From: Acanthopleura granulata | Lineage: Eukaryota; Mollusca; Polyplacophora; Chitonida; Chitonidae | Length of the DNA stretch: 64,000 bases | NCBI GenBank assembly: GCA_016165875.1 | Contig: JABBOT010000002.1 | Span: 20,848,120-20,912,119, forward strand | Reading direction: 5' to 3' | Shown here: positions 26,801-40,300 of the stretch, piece by piece | Numbering within the stretch: position 1 is the stretch's first letter | Layout: the number at the start of each line of letters is the position of its first letter | Notes under the pieces: generated by a model | The model's input: the letters and a program-made list of their open reading frames with translations, nothing else | Told to the model about the DNA's origin: nothing | Databases searched by the model: none | Position numbers and translations under genes: made by a program

Positions 26801-29800
26801 CATATTTTAAAATTCCTTGTAAGAGACAAATCCTTATAACTTTTTTATAATGTAACTGAGGGATATACACTTTTCATTATGTAATTATGGTTTGTGAAAG
26901 GGAAGCGATATGGTTGGACCGGTTTTTTTCAGGTGGGGAGGCAGTCAAACCATGAAACGGGGCTATCTTGAACTTTGGGAAAGGTCATCTCATGTGAGAA
27001 GATTGCTGTTTATGGAATCCGCAGTGTGTATTTATATGTAGTCTTTAGCAGTGCAGATGGCCATTATGAATATTTGTATTGTCTGCTATTCCCATGTAGA
27101 AGTGTGCTGTATTTTGTCTTAATTGCTCTAATGGCCAACCTAATAGGGCTGAAAGTGCTGGTCATAACTGAACTTATCAGAGTTACCTGGGTTGCCTTTC
27201 CCTGCTGTGTATCTCTGTGTTACTGGACTGTTCAAATGTCACTTCAGGATTTGTAAGGTGTTTCCTGTTGAATGGGATGAATATGTGCCAATTTAAAAGC
27301 ATAGCCGTATATTTTGGGCTTTAATGCTGGCTTTGAATCCATGTTACATGTAAATCTTATGACATGAGTTTTTTCAAGTGCCGGTGGCTTTTGGATCTTG
27401 CCTTGTGCCATATGACAGTTGAGAAACTCTGTTATCTTTTCCCAGCTGTGCTTAGTTGCAGTAGATTGCCAGTGCTCAGCTGCTCAGTTCCACATGTTGA
27501 TAGGACGTTTTACACAGTGACCTCCCTTGTAGCCCATCTGTTCATAAACAGAGGGCTCTGTGCTGACTTTACCGCTGGTTTAACATTGCTGTTGCTCATT
27601 TTTCTGGCATACTATGACTATTTTTCAGGAGAGAACAACAAGTATAAGGTTGCTTTCGATGACGCTCGGGTATGTAAGAGTTTCCTGCTATCCTGCTGTC
27701 CTCATGATATTTTGTCTAGCACGGTAAGTTGTTTTTCTACTTGTTGGATATGTTTCTCAGAAATGACTGAAGAAATGATGGCCATTCATGTCTGGCATGC
27801 AGCACTGTGAGTTAAATCCAGCTGTTTTATTGTCCAGGCTCAAATTTATTTTGCCAATAATATGTTGCAAGCATTGCTGTTGTATGAAATAAAGTAATGT
27901 GGTCATTGAAGTTTAATCGAAGTATTTCTTGCTGTGTCTCGCTGTTTGAAAAAATTACAATTGAATTGCTAGGACAACATGTGTTGTAAATTTACATTAT
28001 GACATGAAACTTTCATATTGTAAAAAATAATTCGTCTGTCTGACATGGAGGATTTCTTTTGTTTGTAGCGGATGGATTTGGGTGAATGCCCCAAAATCCA
28101 CGATTTGGCCCTGAGAGCAGACTATGACTTGGCATCCAAGAAGCAAGATTATTATTATGATATTGATGTAAGTAGTCTCTTTTCAGAATGTAATTGAAGG
28201 TGTAGTCATGAAGTACAGTTGTGAGGGAATATGAAAGAGCCTGACTTCATCTTGGGTTAGACTTAATGCATAATACAGGGTTTGTACAGTCCTTAAAAAT
28301 GCTGGAAAGTCATGGAATTTGACTTTGATTTTCCAGGCCTGGAAAAGTCATTAGATTTATGATTTGGTCATGAAATATTGTTGTAGGTCATGGGGAAATG
28401 ACAGATAGAGTGCTTCTGCTAACTTTTCAAACCATTGCCCAACTCACAGTATGGTGTAGAGAAAAAAAATCAACTTTAGGGAAAACTTACGTCATATGAT
28501 AACTATTACTACATATTATACAGTGTCCAATTCCCGTAACCTATCTGCCCTCAATCGCAGACATCACTTATGCGCTGACAATAAATTACAGTGTTTTGTA
28601 TACAACAGGGACAGTGTCTTCCACATGTTATTAAGCAATGTATGGTTTATTTAAGTAAAATCAAAACTGGTTAAAATGAGGTAAATTTGTCTAGAAGCGA
28701 CAATGTAGATGGTACTGCAAATACCCCTACTCTAATATATGTATGTCAGCCTGGTCAGGCATTGGTGATATAGGCAAATAGTTGTACCATTTATAATGTA
28801 CCAGTATGGCAGTTGGCAATCTTCAGATCAAGTGAATCATCACAAGAATTTCGTTCAGAACAGATTGTAGGAGCGCAATTTTTAGATTTTAAAACAGCAT
28901 TTCAAGAGATTGGTTGAAGCAAGTTCTTATTTTATACATTTTACTATAGGAATGTGTGTTTCAGATAGAGCAAGCCATTTTGAAGATAATGAGTCACTGA
29001 ACTTTTTAAAATTGCTGGGTAGCTGCATGTATAATTCAGAGCTGGGAATGTTTAAGTAAAGTAGTGCATTTTTATGGAAAATACTTGAGTTTACAATGAA
29101 GGAAAAATCAGTAGCTGTTGTTCCAGTCACGACACATATGTAGTATCTACCAGTTTATAAAAAAGTCATTTAAAACTCGACCTAAGACAAAAGTTATTCA
29201 GCTGAAGAAAAAAAAAATTAAATTTTCACTTTCTGTATAAAAAAATTTGGACTTTTAAGAATCGCTGTTATTGGTATTCAGTTATACAATGTAATTGTAG
29301 GAAACATGTTTAGTACAGTAACCATATCAATCATTGCCCAAGGATCATGGAAAAGTCATGGATTTATACCTTAAAATGTGATGAAAAGTCATGGAATTTT
29401 GAGACTTAACTGTACGAACCCTGTTATAAATATATTTAAGATGAAATAGTCAGTTCTGAAAATACTTGTTCAAGAGTTGTGCTTTTCTGTAATTTCAATG
29501 CACTGGCAAATTCAGATGAGAATTCAGAAGACAGATCTATTCACAGGAGTTTTAAGATCATTTAATTTTGTTTTACTTCTTAGGCTATGGAACATCTGCA
29601 GAGTTTCATTGTTGAGTGTGACAGAAAAGTGGAACTTGCAAAGCGAAGACTTAAGGAAACACAGGAGGAACTAAGTGAAGAGGCTAATTCTAAGGTGAGA
29701 ATGGATGTAATTCATATGAAAGTGATATGCTGACATGCAACAATTGCTATCGCATAGGTATGAGTTTATGATTCTTTCCACGTTACAGTTGTTGCTGCAA

Positions 29801-32014
29801 AAATAGATCAGTGCTGTCATTTCTGTCTCCTTACTGGTTTGATTTACTTATTTTGTTCCGAAAATGACAGCTTGTAAGACTCAGTTTTCGTCCTTTAGGC
29901 AGAGGTGATTCACCAGCTTGGGGAACAGATGGGGACAAAACTGGCTAAGGCAGAGATTGCCGGTGCTGAAGGCAATGTGGAGGAGTCCTTAAAGTTGATG
30001 GCAGAGGTGGAAGAACTGAAGAAAAGCAAGGCTCATGCAGAGGTATGTTTCTCAGATCTTGCAATAATTTAAATTGCAGCAGAGAAATGTTATTAATTTG
30101 TTTACTCTGTGTCCACTTTATGAGGCACATTGCCATGAATGATGATGAATATTCATAATAATTCATTTGTGTCAAATTGTTTGTTTTTCTGTCTCATTAA
30201 TCTCTGTTGGTCTTATTTTGTAGAATGAGTACAGAAACTCAATGCCAGCATCGAGCTATCAACAACAGAAGTTACGAGTGTGTGAAGTGTGCTCGGCATA
30301 CCTGGGTATACATGATAATGACAGACGTCTGGCTGATCACTTCGGTGGAAAGTTGCACTTGGGATTCATCACTATCAGGGATAAATTAGCCGAATTGAAG
30401 GTACAATGCCTTTATTATTTGGTTTTCATAATTCTAAAAGATGTACTAGTATATTTATTCTGGATAAGTAAGAGAGCAACTATAACCAGAGATTTTGGAT
30501 GATGTGCAAGCTAAATTAAGGAGTTGAATTTTTCCAAGAATATTGTATTCATATGAGAAGAGGTCCCAGTGACGTAACTAAATATTTCTATTGCAGAAAA
30601 GTGTGGCTGAGAGACGTCTCCAGAGGGAAAAGGAGAGAGAAGAAATGCGAAAGGGTCGCCGGGACAGAGTGGATGATGAGGATGAGAAGAGGCCATCGCC
30701 TGCAGGGGGACGCACCCGTACACGTAGCCGCAGCAGAAGCAGAGACCGAAGAAGGCGCAGTCGAAGTAGAAGTAGAAGGTACTGCGTTTGTTTGCTTTAT
30801 GTGACTGAGAGAAAATGCGGTATGGTTGTGAATTAAAGTGGCGATTGTCTTTTCATGTAGGGAGAGGAAATATAGGGAGATTTGTTTTCTGAGAGTCTTG
30901 CCAGGCAGTTCACACAGCCAGGTTTGAATTGTTTAATATCTCCCCACTGACAAGATTTGCTTTTTGCCTTGATGATATAGTTTCCAACGTGGCTATTCAC
31001 CTCATGATTTGATGTCACAGGTCTCGTTCGCGGGACAGGCACAGCAGGAAGAGGTCGCGCAGGTCTCGGAGCCGGTCCAGGTCTAGGGACAGGCGCAGAT
31101 CCAGGGAAAGATCCAGGAGATCCCGATCCAGATCCAGATCCAAGAAACACTCCAGGTACCTTAACTGTCAAAATGTCATACAAGTGAAATATTCTTGACT
31201 CTGGCATTTCAGTATTTGTTGATCAGTCCATGTAACTTTTTACACAAATGAACAAAAATGCTAAATATTCAGAATGCTCGCAGGTGCCTTACCTCATCAT
31301 CTGTTTTTCTAAAGAGAAAGCTTTCATATAATCTAGGAAATACATAAATAGAAAAGTAAATGAAGAAGAATATATCCATTTTATTTTCAAATTTTACATG
31401 ATAGTTTAGTTTCTTTAGCTGATTTTAAAGATTGCAGTCATGGCATGGAAAATGATCAGCTTTCTAGTTAAAATGTGCCAATATTCTCACCATGATAAAG
31501 CTTCAACATTGCATATGTTTCATTGATCCATAATCATCCATTTACACAGATCACGACGTTCCCGGTCCAGGAGTAAATCACGGCGATCCAGAAGCAGGTC
31601 ACGGCGCTCTAGCAGCAGATCACGAAGGCGTACAAATCGCTCCAGTAGTCCTTCTGATTCCAAGAGGAGTCCACCGGTTGAAAGACTGAAGCAAGAGACT
31701 GACGGGTAAGCCAGTCCTCTGTAAACAATGCAGAATGTTTGGTAGCTTGTCATGTCATAAATTACTAAAATTGTCTAAATTTCGAACCAATTTTCTGTTT
31801 GAGAGGTATCATGTTTGGCAAACTCTGCACTGTTTCCTCCATTAGTAATGCTTGGTCTGTGTCAAGTGAAATATCCTGGAGTTGAGTGTAAGACTGTCTA
31901 ACAGGTAAATAAAGAGAAAAAAATAATTAAAAAACTGCACCAGAATGAGTTTTTGTAAAAAGACTTCTCTCTTATTGCAGGAATGGTACAGTCGATCCAG
32001 AGGGAGGATATTAG
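23822..32014 (+). CDS. LUC7L2: LUC7-like U1 snRNP-associated splicing factor (LUC7L/LUC7L2 type)
   Basis: Ten exons: 23822-23882, 27629-27723, 28069-28167, 29584-29694, 29899-30042, 30224-30400, 30597-30778, 31021-31155, 31550-31705, 31981-32014; 397 aa, all phases agreeing. The protein helps U1 snRNP select 5' splice sites in the nucleus. It begins MSAQEQMRAMLDELMGTGRD, the vertebrate LUC7L/LUC7L2 start. Zinc finger one uses cysteines around residues 36, 43/44 and 59 with H63, and is followed by the signature HDLALRADY. A Lys/Glu coiled coil spans about 90-170. Zinc finger two is C190, C193, H209, H215 within RVCEVCSAYLGIHDNDRRLA. From about 265 the chain is an RS domain. The close match to both LUC7L and LUC7L2, rather than LUC7L3, suggests the ancestral gene of that pair; the symbol is by similarity. 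The exons ending at 31155 and 31705 are both phase 2-2 cassettes. Confidence 0.96.
28276..29423. mobile_element. Non-autonomous DNA transposon with hAT-like terminal inverted repeats
   Basis: The left end reads CAGGGTTTGTACAGTCCTTA. The right end, reverse-complemented, reads CAGGGTTCGTACAGTTAAG, so the termini are inverted copies starting CAGGGTT. Both ends also carry subterminal repeats of GTCATGGAATTT and GGAAAAGTCATGG. The length is 1148 bp, with no transposase-like open frame. It lies wholly within intron 3 of the LUC7L2-like gene. Flanks (GCATAATA and TTATAAAT) do not give a clean 8-bp duplication, so an hAT assignment rests on the termini alone. Confidence 0.75.
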
Positions 32015-32756
32015 AAGAAATCTGTGGAAGGCACAGAGATGTTTTGATTCTAGACTATGTTTTAGATTTGATGCATCATTCTGCAATACCGTTTAATTTC
32101 TAGCATCATGTTGAGTGGGTTATTGACCTGCTGTTTAATTCATATGTATTCTGCTATCACTGGTCATGTGTTTAAAAAATCAGTAGGAAATTGGAAATAA
32201 TATGATGTGCCCAGTTGATAGGTTTCTACTGTCATCGACCATAAATCTAAACCAGTGACTTTTGAAAAAACAGCGAATTCGGCAGCTGCAATCAAGTATC
32301 ATAATGTTGCAACATCGGGTATGCATGTTGACATAGATTGTAGTTTTTTGATTAACTTACCTTGTCCGGAAAGTAATGTTAGTGCCTTGCAATTATTTTT
32401 TTTCCAAATTTTCCATTTTTCTGGTTGGTCTCATGGATTGTAATGCATTTGCACTATCCTGTAGAGCGTTTAGTCATATGTTTGTCATTACATGGAACAT
32501 ACTGGCATATTTTTTTTTATTGTACAAGAAACAACTGTACTTTAAACCTGTTTGCAAAAAATTTTAAAGCTGTAGATAGTTTGCATCTTTATTGCTGAAT
32601 TTGATGCTGTTTGATTTTGCTTTTTTAACCATCATTTAATATGCAGCTGCATTTTTGTGTCCTATTCGGGAATCAGTAAATGTGAATTGAATGGTTAGAA
32701 TATTTGCTGATATGGATCAAGTTCTCTTTGTATTATATATGAAGACCCTAAATAAA
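32015..32756 (+). other. 3' UTR of the LUC7L2-like gene with AATAAA at 32751-32756
   Basis: This follows the stop codon directly, is T-rich on the sense strand and ends at the first canonical AATAAA, 737 bp downstream. No other feature is visible within it. Confidence 0.6.
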
Positions 32757-33049
32757 TTACATTTAATGTCACATAATTTTGTTGTTGTTGTTCCTTATTT
32801 TGTATTCAGTTGTTTATTGGTTCTTTTCACGTTACAAGACGATGAGCACACCAGGATTGTTGATGGGAACTGTGCTTGTATCATGTCTAGACTACTGCAT
32901 GCCTATATGCCCTACCAGTAAGAGAGCTACTGTTATAACAAATAACATCCAACAGAAACAGGATTTGTGGTGAACAAATAATCATGATCGAAGTGTGAAT
33001 AATGTGGTAAATATGAGAAAGATAGCTTTCATTCCAATATGTTCTAGTT

Positions 33050-33372
33050 AGTTGGTCAAGTGCCAACCCCTGTAAGGTGCTTACCTTTGAGTGACCAGGA
33101 CGAAGGAGGGGCACCTTCTAATTCGACCGCGGACTCAAAATTTGTAGATTCGCCTTTTCTCACTGCTCACGGAGAGCTGGTGTTGGGTAAAGGTGCTGTG
33201 GTGGTCTTCCACTCATATCGCATTACGTACATCATACGCATGTCACATGGGTGAGAAAAGTGTCAGTAACTTGGGTCCACGATATATCCAAGGCACTTGA
33301 TGGGTTCCCTCCACCCACAAAGTCATCATGTAAGTGAAAAATGCTTGGGTATGACAGATAACAGTCAAATAT
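33050..33372 (+). mobile_element. Diverged SINE-like element
   Basis: The 3' half reads TTCCCTCCACCCACAAAGTC then CATGTAAGTGAAAAATGCTTGG, which matches the SINE core with several changes. The 5' half (33060-33250) is CpG-containing and unlike its surroundings but does not show clear A and B boxes. The extent of the element is uncertain. Confidence 0.45.
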
Positions 33373-33502
33373 ATACCCTGTTGTATGGTCTCCCAAATTT
33401 ATGCCTATCCTGACAAATGTTCGGCTACATCAGTTAAACAGTTTTAATCACAAGTACTATCAGACGGTTCTAAATGAAGTTGAAGACCAATCTATATTTC
33501 CT

Positions 33503-33956
33503 CTAATATTTCAGTGACTCACAAAAAACTTGTGAGTAGGACAGGATTCGGTAATTTGCTCGACCCTCACTGGATTTAGTCTTGGCCTTTGATAGAAATT
33601 CTAGTTTCCCTGCTCTCTGTTGTTGTCTAGTGATATTGGTGCTGGGTATGTCATGGCGAATTCGGTATGTCATGCACAGGAATGGTTGCAAGTAACTTGC
33701 CAAAAGTCAGTGCTCCAAGCAGTCCTGCTTCCTCCACTAAAAGATCATACTGGCCTCTTAGAACTGGAAAATTATTGTCATCAAACAACCAGCATATCAA
33801 ACTTAAGACCTCTGAAATGAATTTGTTGCTCTTTTTGTATATGACCTGAAGAAACTGGAAGTCACTATTGTAGAACTTAACACCACTGTTCGGGAGAGTT
33901 TGTGACAAGTGAGTCATTTCATTTGGAAGCTGACCATAATTAAGATATGAATTCAA
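33503..33956 (-). pseudogene. Coding-like block on the - strand, possibly a broken gene or element fragment
   Basis: Two overlapping - strand frames (33651-33956 and 33503-33703) give protein-like sequence, for example FDDNNFPVLRGQYDLLVEEA in the first and QQQRAGKLEFLSKAKTKSSE in the second. They share about 50 bp and are in different frames, so a frameshift may separate them. A strong donor-like GTGAGT follows on the - strand near 33528. I recognise no family. It lies downstream of TBC1D16 on the same strand and could instead be chance or part of a 3' UTR. Confidence 0.25.
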
Positions 33957-36900
33957 GAGGCAGATCTTGCTAGTAGCTTATTGCAGCACTGGATAGTATT
34001 CTGGGTATATTCAAAGTTCACCTTGTGACATACAATACATTAGTTTTGGGGGATTTTTTTCTTAAGAAAACCCTCTGAATTTCTCAGCAAACCTGGAAAA
34101 ATTCTCATGAAATAATCCAGAAAGTTAACAAGAATGACTCAACAGCTTTAGTGATTTTACATAGTATATTTGACATGACTAGATTGTCTGGAATAAGGAC
34201 ATCACAATAACTGCACACAAAAATGGTAAGTGAAACAACTGAGCAGTAAGTAGACATGGTGAATACCATGTAAACTCAAACTGGCAGGCAGCATATGCAC
34301 CAATATAACTGATAGTCATATTACAGGAATAGGGACAGTCAAAAAACACTTTATCCATATAAACTAATGGTCAACAAGAACATGTAGAGCCATTTACAGC
34401 AAATAGCACATGAAAAATCACTCAATAATGCTTTGCATTGGAAGTGCTATGAAATTTAAACGAATGTTACGTCTTCAACGCACAACTGCTAATAAAATCA
34501 AGATATCCAAAAAAGCAAGTCTTGAATATTTCCCCAACTTCTGGAATTCATAGTTGGACAATATGACTCTTCTATACCAGTGTGAATACATTTCTTCTTA
34601 CACTGAACACCTCAAGTTTTAATTTAACACAGGGTCTATTGAATTTAATTGCACAAAAATAAAAGAATGATCATTGAAACTACATACATGTGGCCATATC
34701 TACTATGAGAGACAATGCAAATTGTGTTCATCACAGTACATGACTGAAATGCCAATTAAAATAACCAAATTGAGGAAGACCACAACTACAAAATCTGACA
34801 ATTTCTTATTTCTTTTTAACACTACTGGAATTGCATCTTCAAATATTTGTGGTACTTTATTCAAATGTTCTTGTACAAGAAGAGTCACAGCAAATGAACA
34901 GGTATGACTTTGGATTGCTGGAGTTTTCCAAGCCTGGCCTACAACAGCAGTCATCTGAATAGTGTGAACATACCCATGATCATAAATGTTACTGATTTTC
35001 AGTCTCACTTCTATTCTGAATGGTCTTTGTTAACAAACTGTTGGAACGTTCTTATCACACCTGGATGTTTTACCAAGTTTTATAAAGCCAGTGGTGTTAA
35101 CAACAAGCAAGGAATTTGTTAGTCTGAGAATCGGTCTTCAGCATAATTCTTAATGTATGTTGATCTTGATGCTAGGAATGTGAGCTTAAATTTGATACTT
35201 AACTGGTTCTGGGAACCAATATAAGGTGCATTTTTTCACAAGTCTATGGAGTACAGTGACAAAGTAAAACATTAAATGGGTGTCGGTCAACGACAAACAA
35301 GACTAACACATGACAGAACAAGGCTGATTGCACATCTAGTACATAAAATAAACATAGAAAAATAAGGTTGCCCCTAAAACTGGGCCTTGTAAAACTACTT
35401 ATTCAAATGAACTCAATGTAAGTAAACTTGACATACATGTAGAGGTAAATGCCACATGTTAAAATAGGATTGTTTTAAACTGGAACTGCTGGCTAAGACT
35501 TCATATAGATTTAAAAGTAAAGTAAAAGGTAAATAAAGGCAGCACAAAAAATGAGATTATCAGTAGTTAACAAGTCTAAATAAATATCATGACTTGGCAG
35601 AGGAACAAAAAAAAATGCTTCTGTTAATTTGCTACGGATGTTTTTCAATATCAAAACCCACTGAAAGGGTTCACATGCTATGGTGATGCTTGTATGCAGA
35701 TAACACAGTTTATGAACTGCTAGTTACACCAAGTGCTTCTGTATGCTCCGGTAGTAGTTGGAAGTTCTTCACAGTAATACAAATTACTGGGTCTTTACAG
35801 TTCTTCATGATTACAGTATCAGAAATCTTTCAAAATATATTTTGTTATTTACACGTCATAATTCAACTGCTTGCAATCATCTGATGACAGTCTATGGCTG
35901 ACAAAATATCTTGTTTTAACAATGTTTGCTCAGTAGCATGATGAGCATTTACAATCTGTTGATCTATTAACAATGAATACAGTAATGTACACAAATCAAA
36001 ATATACATGTATAATACAATCTATGATCTCTAGAACTGTACAAATATCCCTATATGTACATTACCGGACATTAGTTTACGAAAGCCTGAAACAGACGATG
36101 CCTGCATCATGACAAAACACTCATGTATATTTGTGTTAACGGTCACATTTTTACTCAGTAAGGCAATGCTTCATCGCCACAATATTGCACTGCTCCTTTC
36201 ATAATTTTGGGGAAAACATCCACAGTTAACTGATTCATCATTGTCTTTGAACCATCCAATACCATTCATTTTGAACATTTTGGTTTTCTTTTTTTTTCTC
36301 TAATTGTGAAAGGATATTTTTATCAGACATCAAAAAATAAAAACAATCAAAAATATGAGCACAACACTGAATAATTGTAAAGGTTCACAACTTCCATGTA
36401 ATCTAATACAAATGTCAAAAAGAAATGAAGTCTGCAAAACGTTCTTGTTGACTAAAACAACTCCATGCAGAACAACACTGGCGAGAAACAAGAATGTGTT
36501 ACAGTGCGCGTATCTGCCAACAGTCAGATATTTTTGTCCAAGCCTTTGGTTAATAAGATTTTAACATGACTTTTTTCAGCACAGAGGAAGTCAGCAAATA
36601 CTAGATATACCTTATTTAGTTATCAAACATATGGTATGTATATAACCAGTTTAAGATGAGAAGGGATTGAGACTTGCACTTCTACATGATTATAGATGCA
36701 CTAACTTATACAAGCTAAACAGTATAGATAAGTAGTGTATTTAAGATGGAATGTTACTCCTGGCATCTATCTAACCTTTTTTTCATCACAAAAAGACTTA
36801 CACACAACAATCAAGATTTTAAAACTTACACTAAATACTCTGCTAAGCTATATGTGACCCCAACCCATACTAGAAACCAACTACAAAATACCCCTTTCAC

Positions 36901-37367
36901 TTTCAACACTCACCACCAGTTTCAAACTATTAATAACAGAGATTCATCTTGATTAACATAAGTGTCACCAGCCAGAATACTGAAAACACTGGAAGTTAGC
37001 CTTACATCTTAAGAGATTTTTTCTGTACAGAACTTAACGAAATCGAACAACTGAGGGCTTTGTGAACAAGAGACTCAGCCTTTTTTTCCCTGTAGCTGTC
37101 ATTAGAGTTTTCACCATGATTAGCTGTCAAATATCCAAATCCTGGAATAGTTCTTTTACATATATTTTCAATGAGCATTTTGATTTGTTCATCCTCGACT
37201 TTTTGTTCTGCTTTCTTCCAACCATGAACCTAACTGCCAACCATTCCGAGAAGTATTCAGTGTAAAACACAAATCAAAGAAAACTAAAATTCAGGTTTTC
37301 TTTTACGTTCAGTTTTTAGAATGGTGGGGGCACACCTCCCACCCACCCATGACCATGATGCTGCCCT
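33957..37367 (-). other. Probable long 3' UTR or downstream flank of TBC1D16
   Basis: No gene is visible. The + strand is A-rich here, as in the introns of TBC1D16, while the introns of the + strand genes are T-rich. This suggests - strand transcription. An AATAAA on the - strand lies at 34856-34861, which would give a 3' UTR of about 2.5 kb. This is inference from composition. Confidence 0.4.
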
Positions 37368-40300
37368 CTAAGCACTGTCATTGTGCTGGGTGACCTCCTC
37401 TGGGGAGCTGGGCTGGCTGTGGTAAGGACACTCCCCATCAGGATGGTTACCCACACAGTGCACAGCAGGCACATGCCCACTGTCCCACATGCCTGGGCTA
37501 CACAGCAGGCAGAGACCATGCAGAGAGCAGGGAATACGGGGTAGGCTTCGGAACTGGTGCAGCAGACCTCGAGCCTGTAAACAAACCCATACATACATCA
37601 CCTGTATGAAGCCAATTCAAGAGTAAGACCATATGAACAAGGCCACCTCAACTCATTAGCATCAAACTTTCATACAGGTGAAAATCCAGTCCACCTTGAA
37701 AAAACCGTAAGTTAACTGAGCATATGAGTAATGTACAGTGCAGAAAGTGCGTACCTGAAATATCCTGTGACCATATCGTATAGCAATTACACACTGACTG
37801 AACACATCCCTGCATGTTTAAATCATGGTAAAGCTATCACACATTAGTTGAGGAGGGTAAGATCTCTGCACGAGGACTGCTTTTCACTATGCTGCAAACA
37901 ACAGGAATGTGACAGTGGCGAGGTCTGTTAGAATTCATTATCTCTTAGAGTTCTTGGTTTATGATGTTTGAAAGCATAACTGATAGCTACTTGACACATT
38001 TTTGTGAAATTATGACTTGACACCCTGACTTGGAGATACTTACTTTCCTGAGGACCACATCCCCATTCATGTGCATGGCCAGACTACTGAAGTGAAGCAG
38101 AACCTCATCAGCTGGCAGGTCCTGCTCTATTATATCGTCTCCGTATATAGCAATGATGGCCACACACAGGAACAAGTGGAAGTAGTCAGTCTGATAGTGA
38201 GCCCAGCAGGACTCCCACATCCGCAGTGCATCTGCCTCGGGAAACTCACGCTTGAAACACAGCAAAATCCACCTACAATCATGATAGCAAAGGTACAAGT
38301 TTTTACAGAATGCAAACAAAATTATGACATTTAGCTGATAAAGTTATGACATTAGCCCCTATATTTACGACAACTTGGGAGAGCCAAGCCATCCATGTCA
38401 AAATTTTTGTTCAGTAACTCAGTTTTTACTTGTATTTTAATCATCTATTACTGATTAATAGATACATGTAGATTTGCTCCAAAACATACCTATGACAAAA
38501 CAGCAGCTCCATAGCATCTTGACCAAGTTTTTCTAGATGTTGATAAAATTTTGGCAGCATTACTTTCAGCAGCTCTCTCAAATGATTCTGAAATATTTGA
38601 AAAAGTCGTCATTGCTTATGAGATAATGAATATAAAATCTATAAATATGATACCGTAAGGTTTCTCAGAACTAATGATCAAACCATTATTTATTTTTTTT
38701 AATTATGTATTTCATATTTACTCATTGGAGAATTTTTTATTTCATACGATGAAAGTCAAGGTGGTGGAAATAAGAGACCTTCGTTAGGTACCGCACACAT
38801 CTTGCAACTTTAAGGTTCAACAAAGCAGTGAGCTGGATTTGAACAGTCAACCTCACTGGTCAAGGGCCTGATAGTTTTAGCCATCTTGCACTTTAACCAT
38901 TTGAGCCAGCATGGTCCCTCAGGCTGTATTGATGACAGGGTATATAACAGTGGCTGTGAACTGACCAGTTGCTTGTCCATGTCTGTATCTCTAGGAGAGC
39001 TGAAGAAGATGGTCCTCTGCATAAGGCCCACAAAACACCAGTATGCCCCTGCTTCATGCTGTGTCTCAGCCAGTACGGGGGCCAACAGGTCAGACATCCC
39101 CTGGGTGTAGCCCATGTTAGGGTGAGCCACAGCGTAGTTCAGCAAAATGTTCCTGTCAACAACCCATGTTATATGTAATGACATGAAAACATTAAATCTA
39201 CAGTGCTTTAGGGGCCATTTTCTCTTATTGTGTATGAATGATCAACATTTCAGTCCTTCCCTTAAAACAGAATAAGACATGTTCTATTGCCTTCACTTAT
39301 TTCAGCAATATATCCTATTCGTGTTTTAGGCTTCAGTCAAGGATGTTTCACTTACATGATTCCTAAGGAAACCTGTACAGATAGCCATGTACCTGACTAG
39401 AAGCTGTGAGCTGTTCTCAAACATATAATCCCCTTAGCCAAGAGCTGGTTCATACCATTTAACTCTTTTTTTTCTACAAATTACACCAGAGCTAACATAT
39501 TCACGGTGGTCTCCTTTCTTCTGAAGTCAAACACTAAAGGGGGCTGAATTCTTGTTGGGACTTACTTGAGCACCTCTATGTTGGGGTTATCTTCCCCTCT
39601 GAAGTATGGGTGGCTTCTGTCAGTTCTCACCACATCTTTCTCCACTGTACACTGTATTGTTCTCCAGAATATCTTCATATCCTCTTCTGACATGGACTCC
39701 CTGCACATTCATTAAAGTACTACTCAGTAATAAATGTGATGATACCATTTCTGTTCATGAAGGCTACAAATATATCTTAACTACTATGACAGCGCAACAA
39801 TGATGAATGTTCTGTGAAACAACTCAGATTCTACGCAACTGCTTAAGCACTTCAAAATCAACGAAACCTTTTTCTTTCAGCTTTTCAGAAGACCCTATTA
39901 TACATTTTTCCTTTTTTATTAATTGGAGTGACATACGCATTACCTGATTCCAAAGAAAACTTTGAACTCATACACAATACCGATCTTAGACCACACAAAA
40001 CATTTTTAACACACCCTTTTCATGAAATTATTACCTCTTTTTTCGTATGTTTTGGTACTCTATAAATTTGTCGTTGCGTATGACCTCCCTCTCCTCAAAG
40101 GTGGAAGAGAAGGGATAATACTGTAGAAGGAATGGCCAGGCCTCCTGTCTGATAGAAGCATCCAGCCCACCGAAAAATATAGCCTGGGAACAGTCACACC
40201 ACAGTTAACTTAACAATGACAACATTTCAGCACCATGTCTTAAACAGTTCAGAAAACATGAAGACATCTGTATGCAAGACAATGTCCAAAACCAGTAGCT

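Noticed and set aside
26975..27256. 93-codon frame inside LUC7L2 intron 1
   Set aside because: It is hydrophobic by T-richness of the intron, has no splice context and interrupts a well-supported gene.
30833..31207. 124-codon - strand frame over the LUC7L2 RS exon
   Set aside because: Gly/Pro/Ser repeats are the reverse complement of RS-domain codons, so this is a shadow frame.
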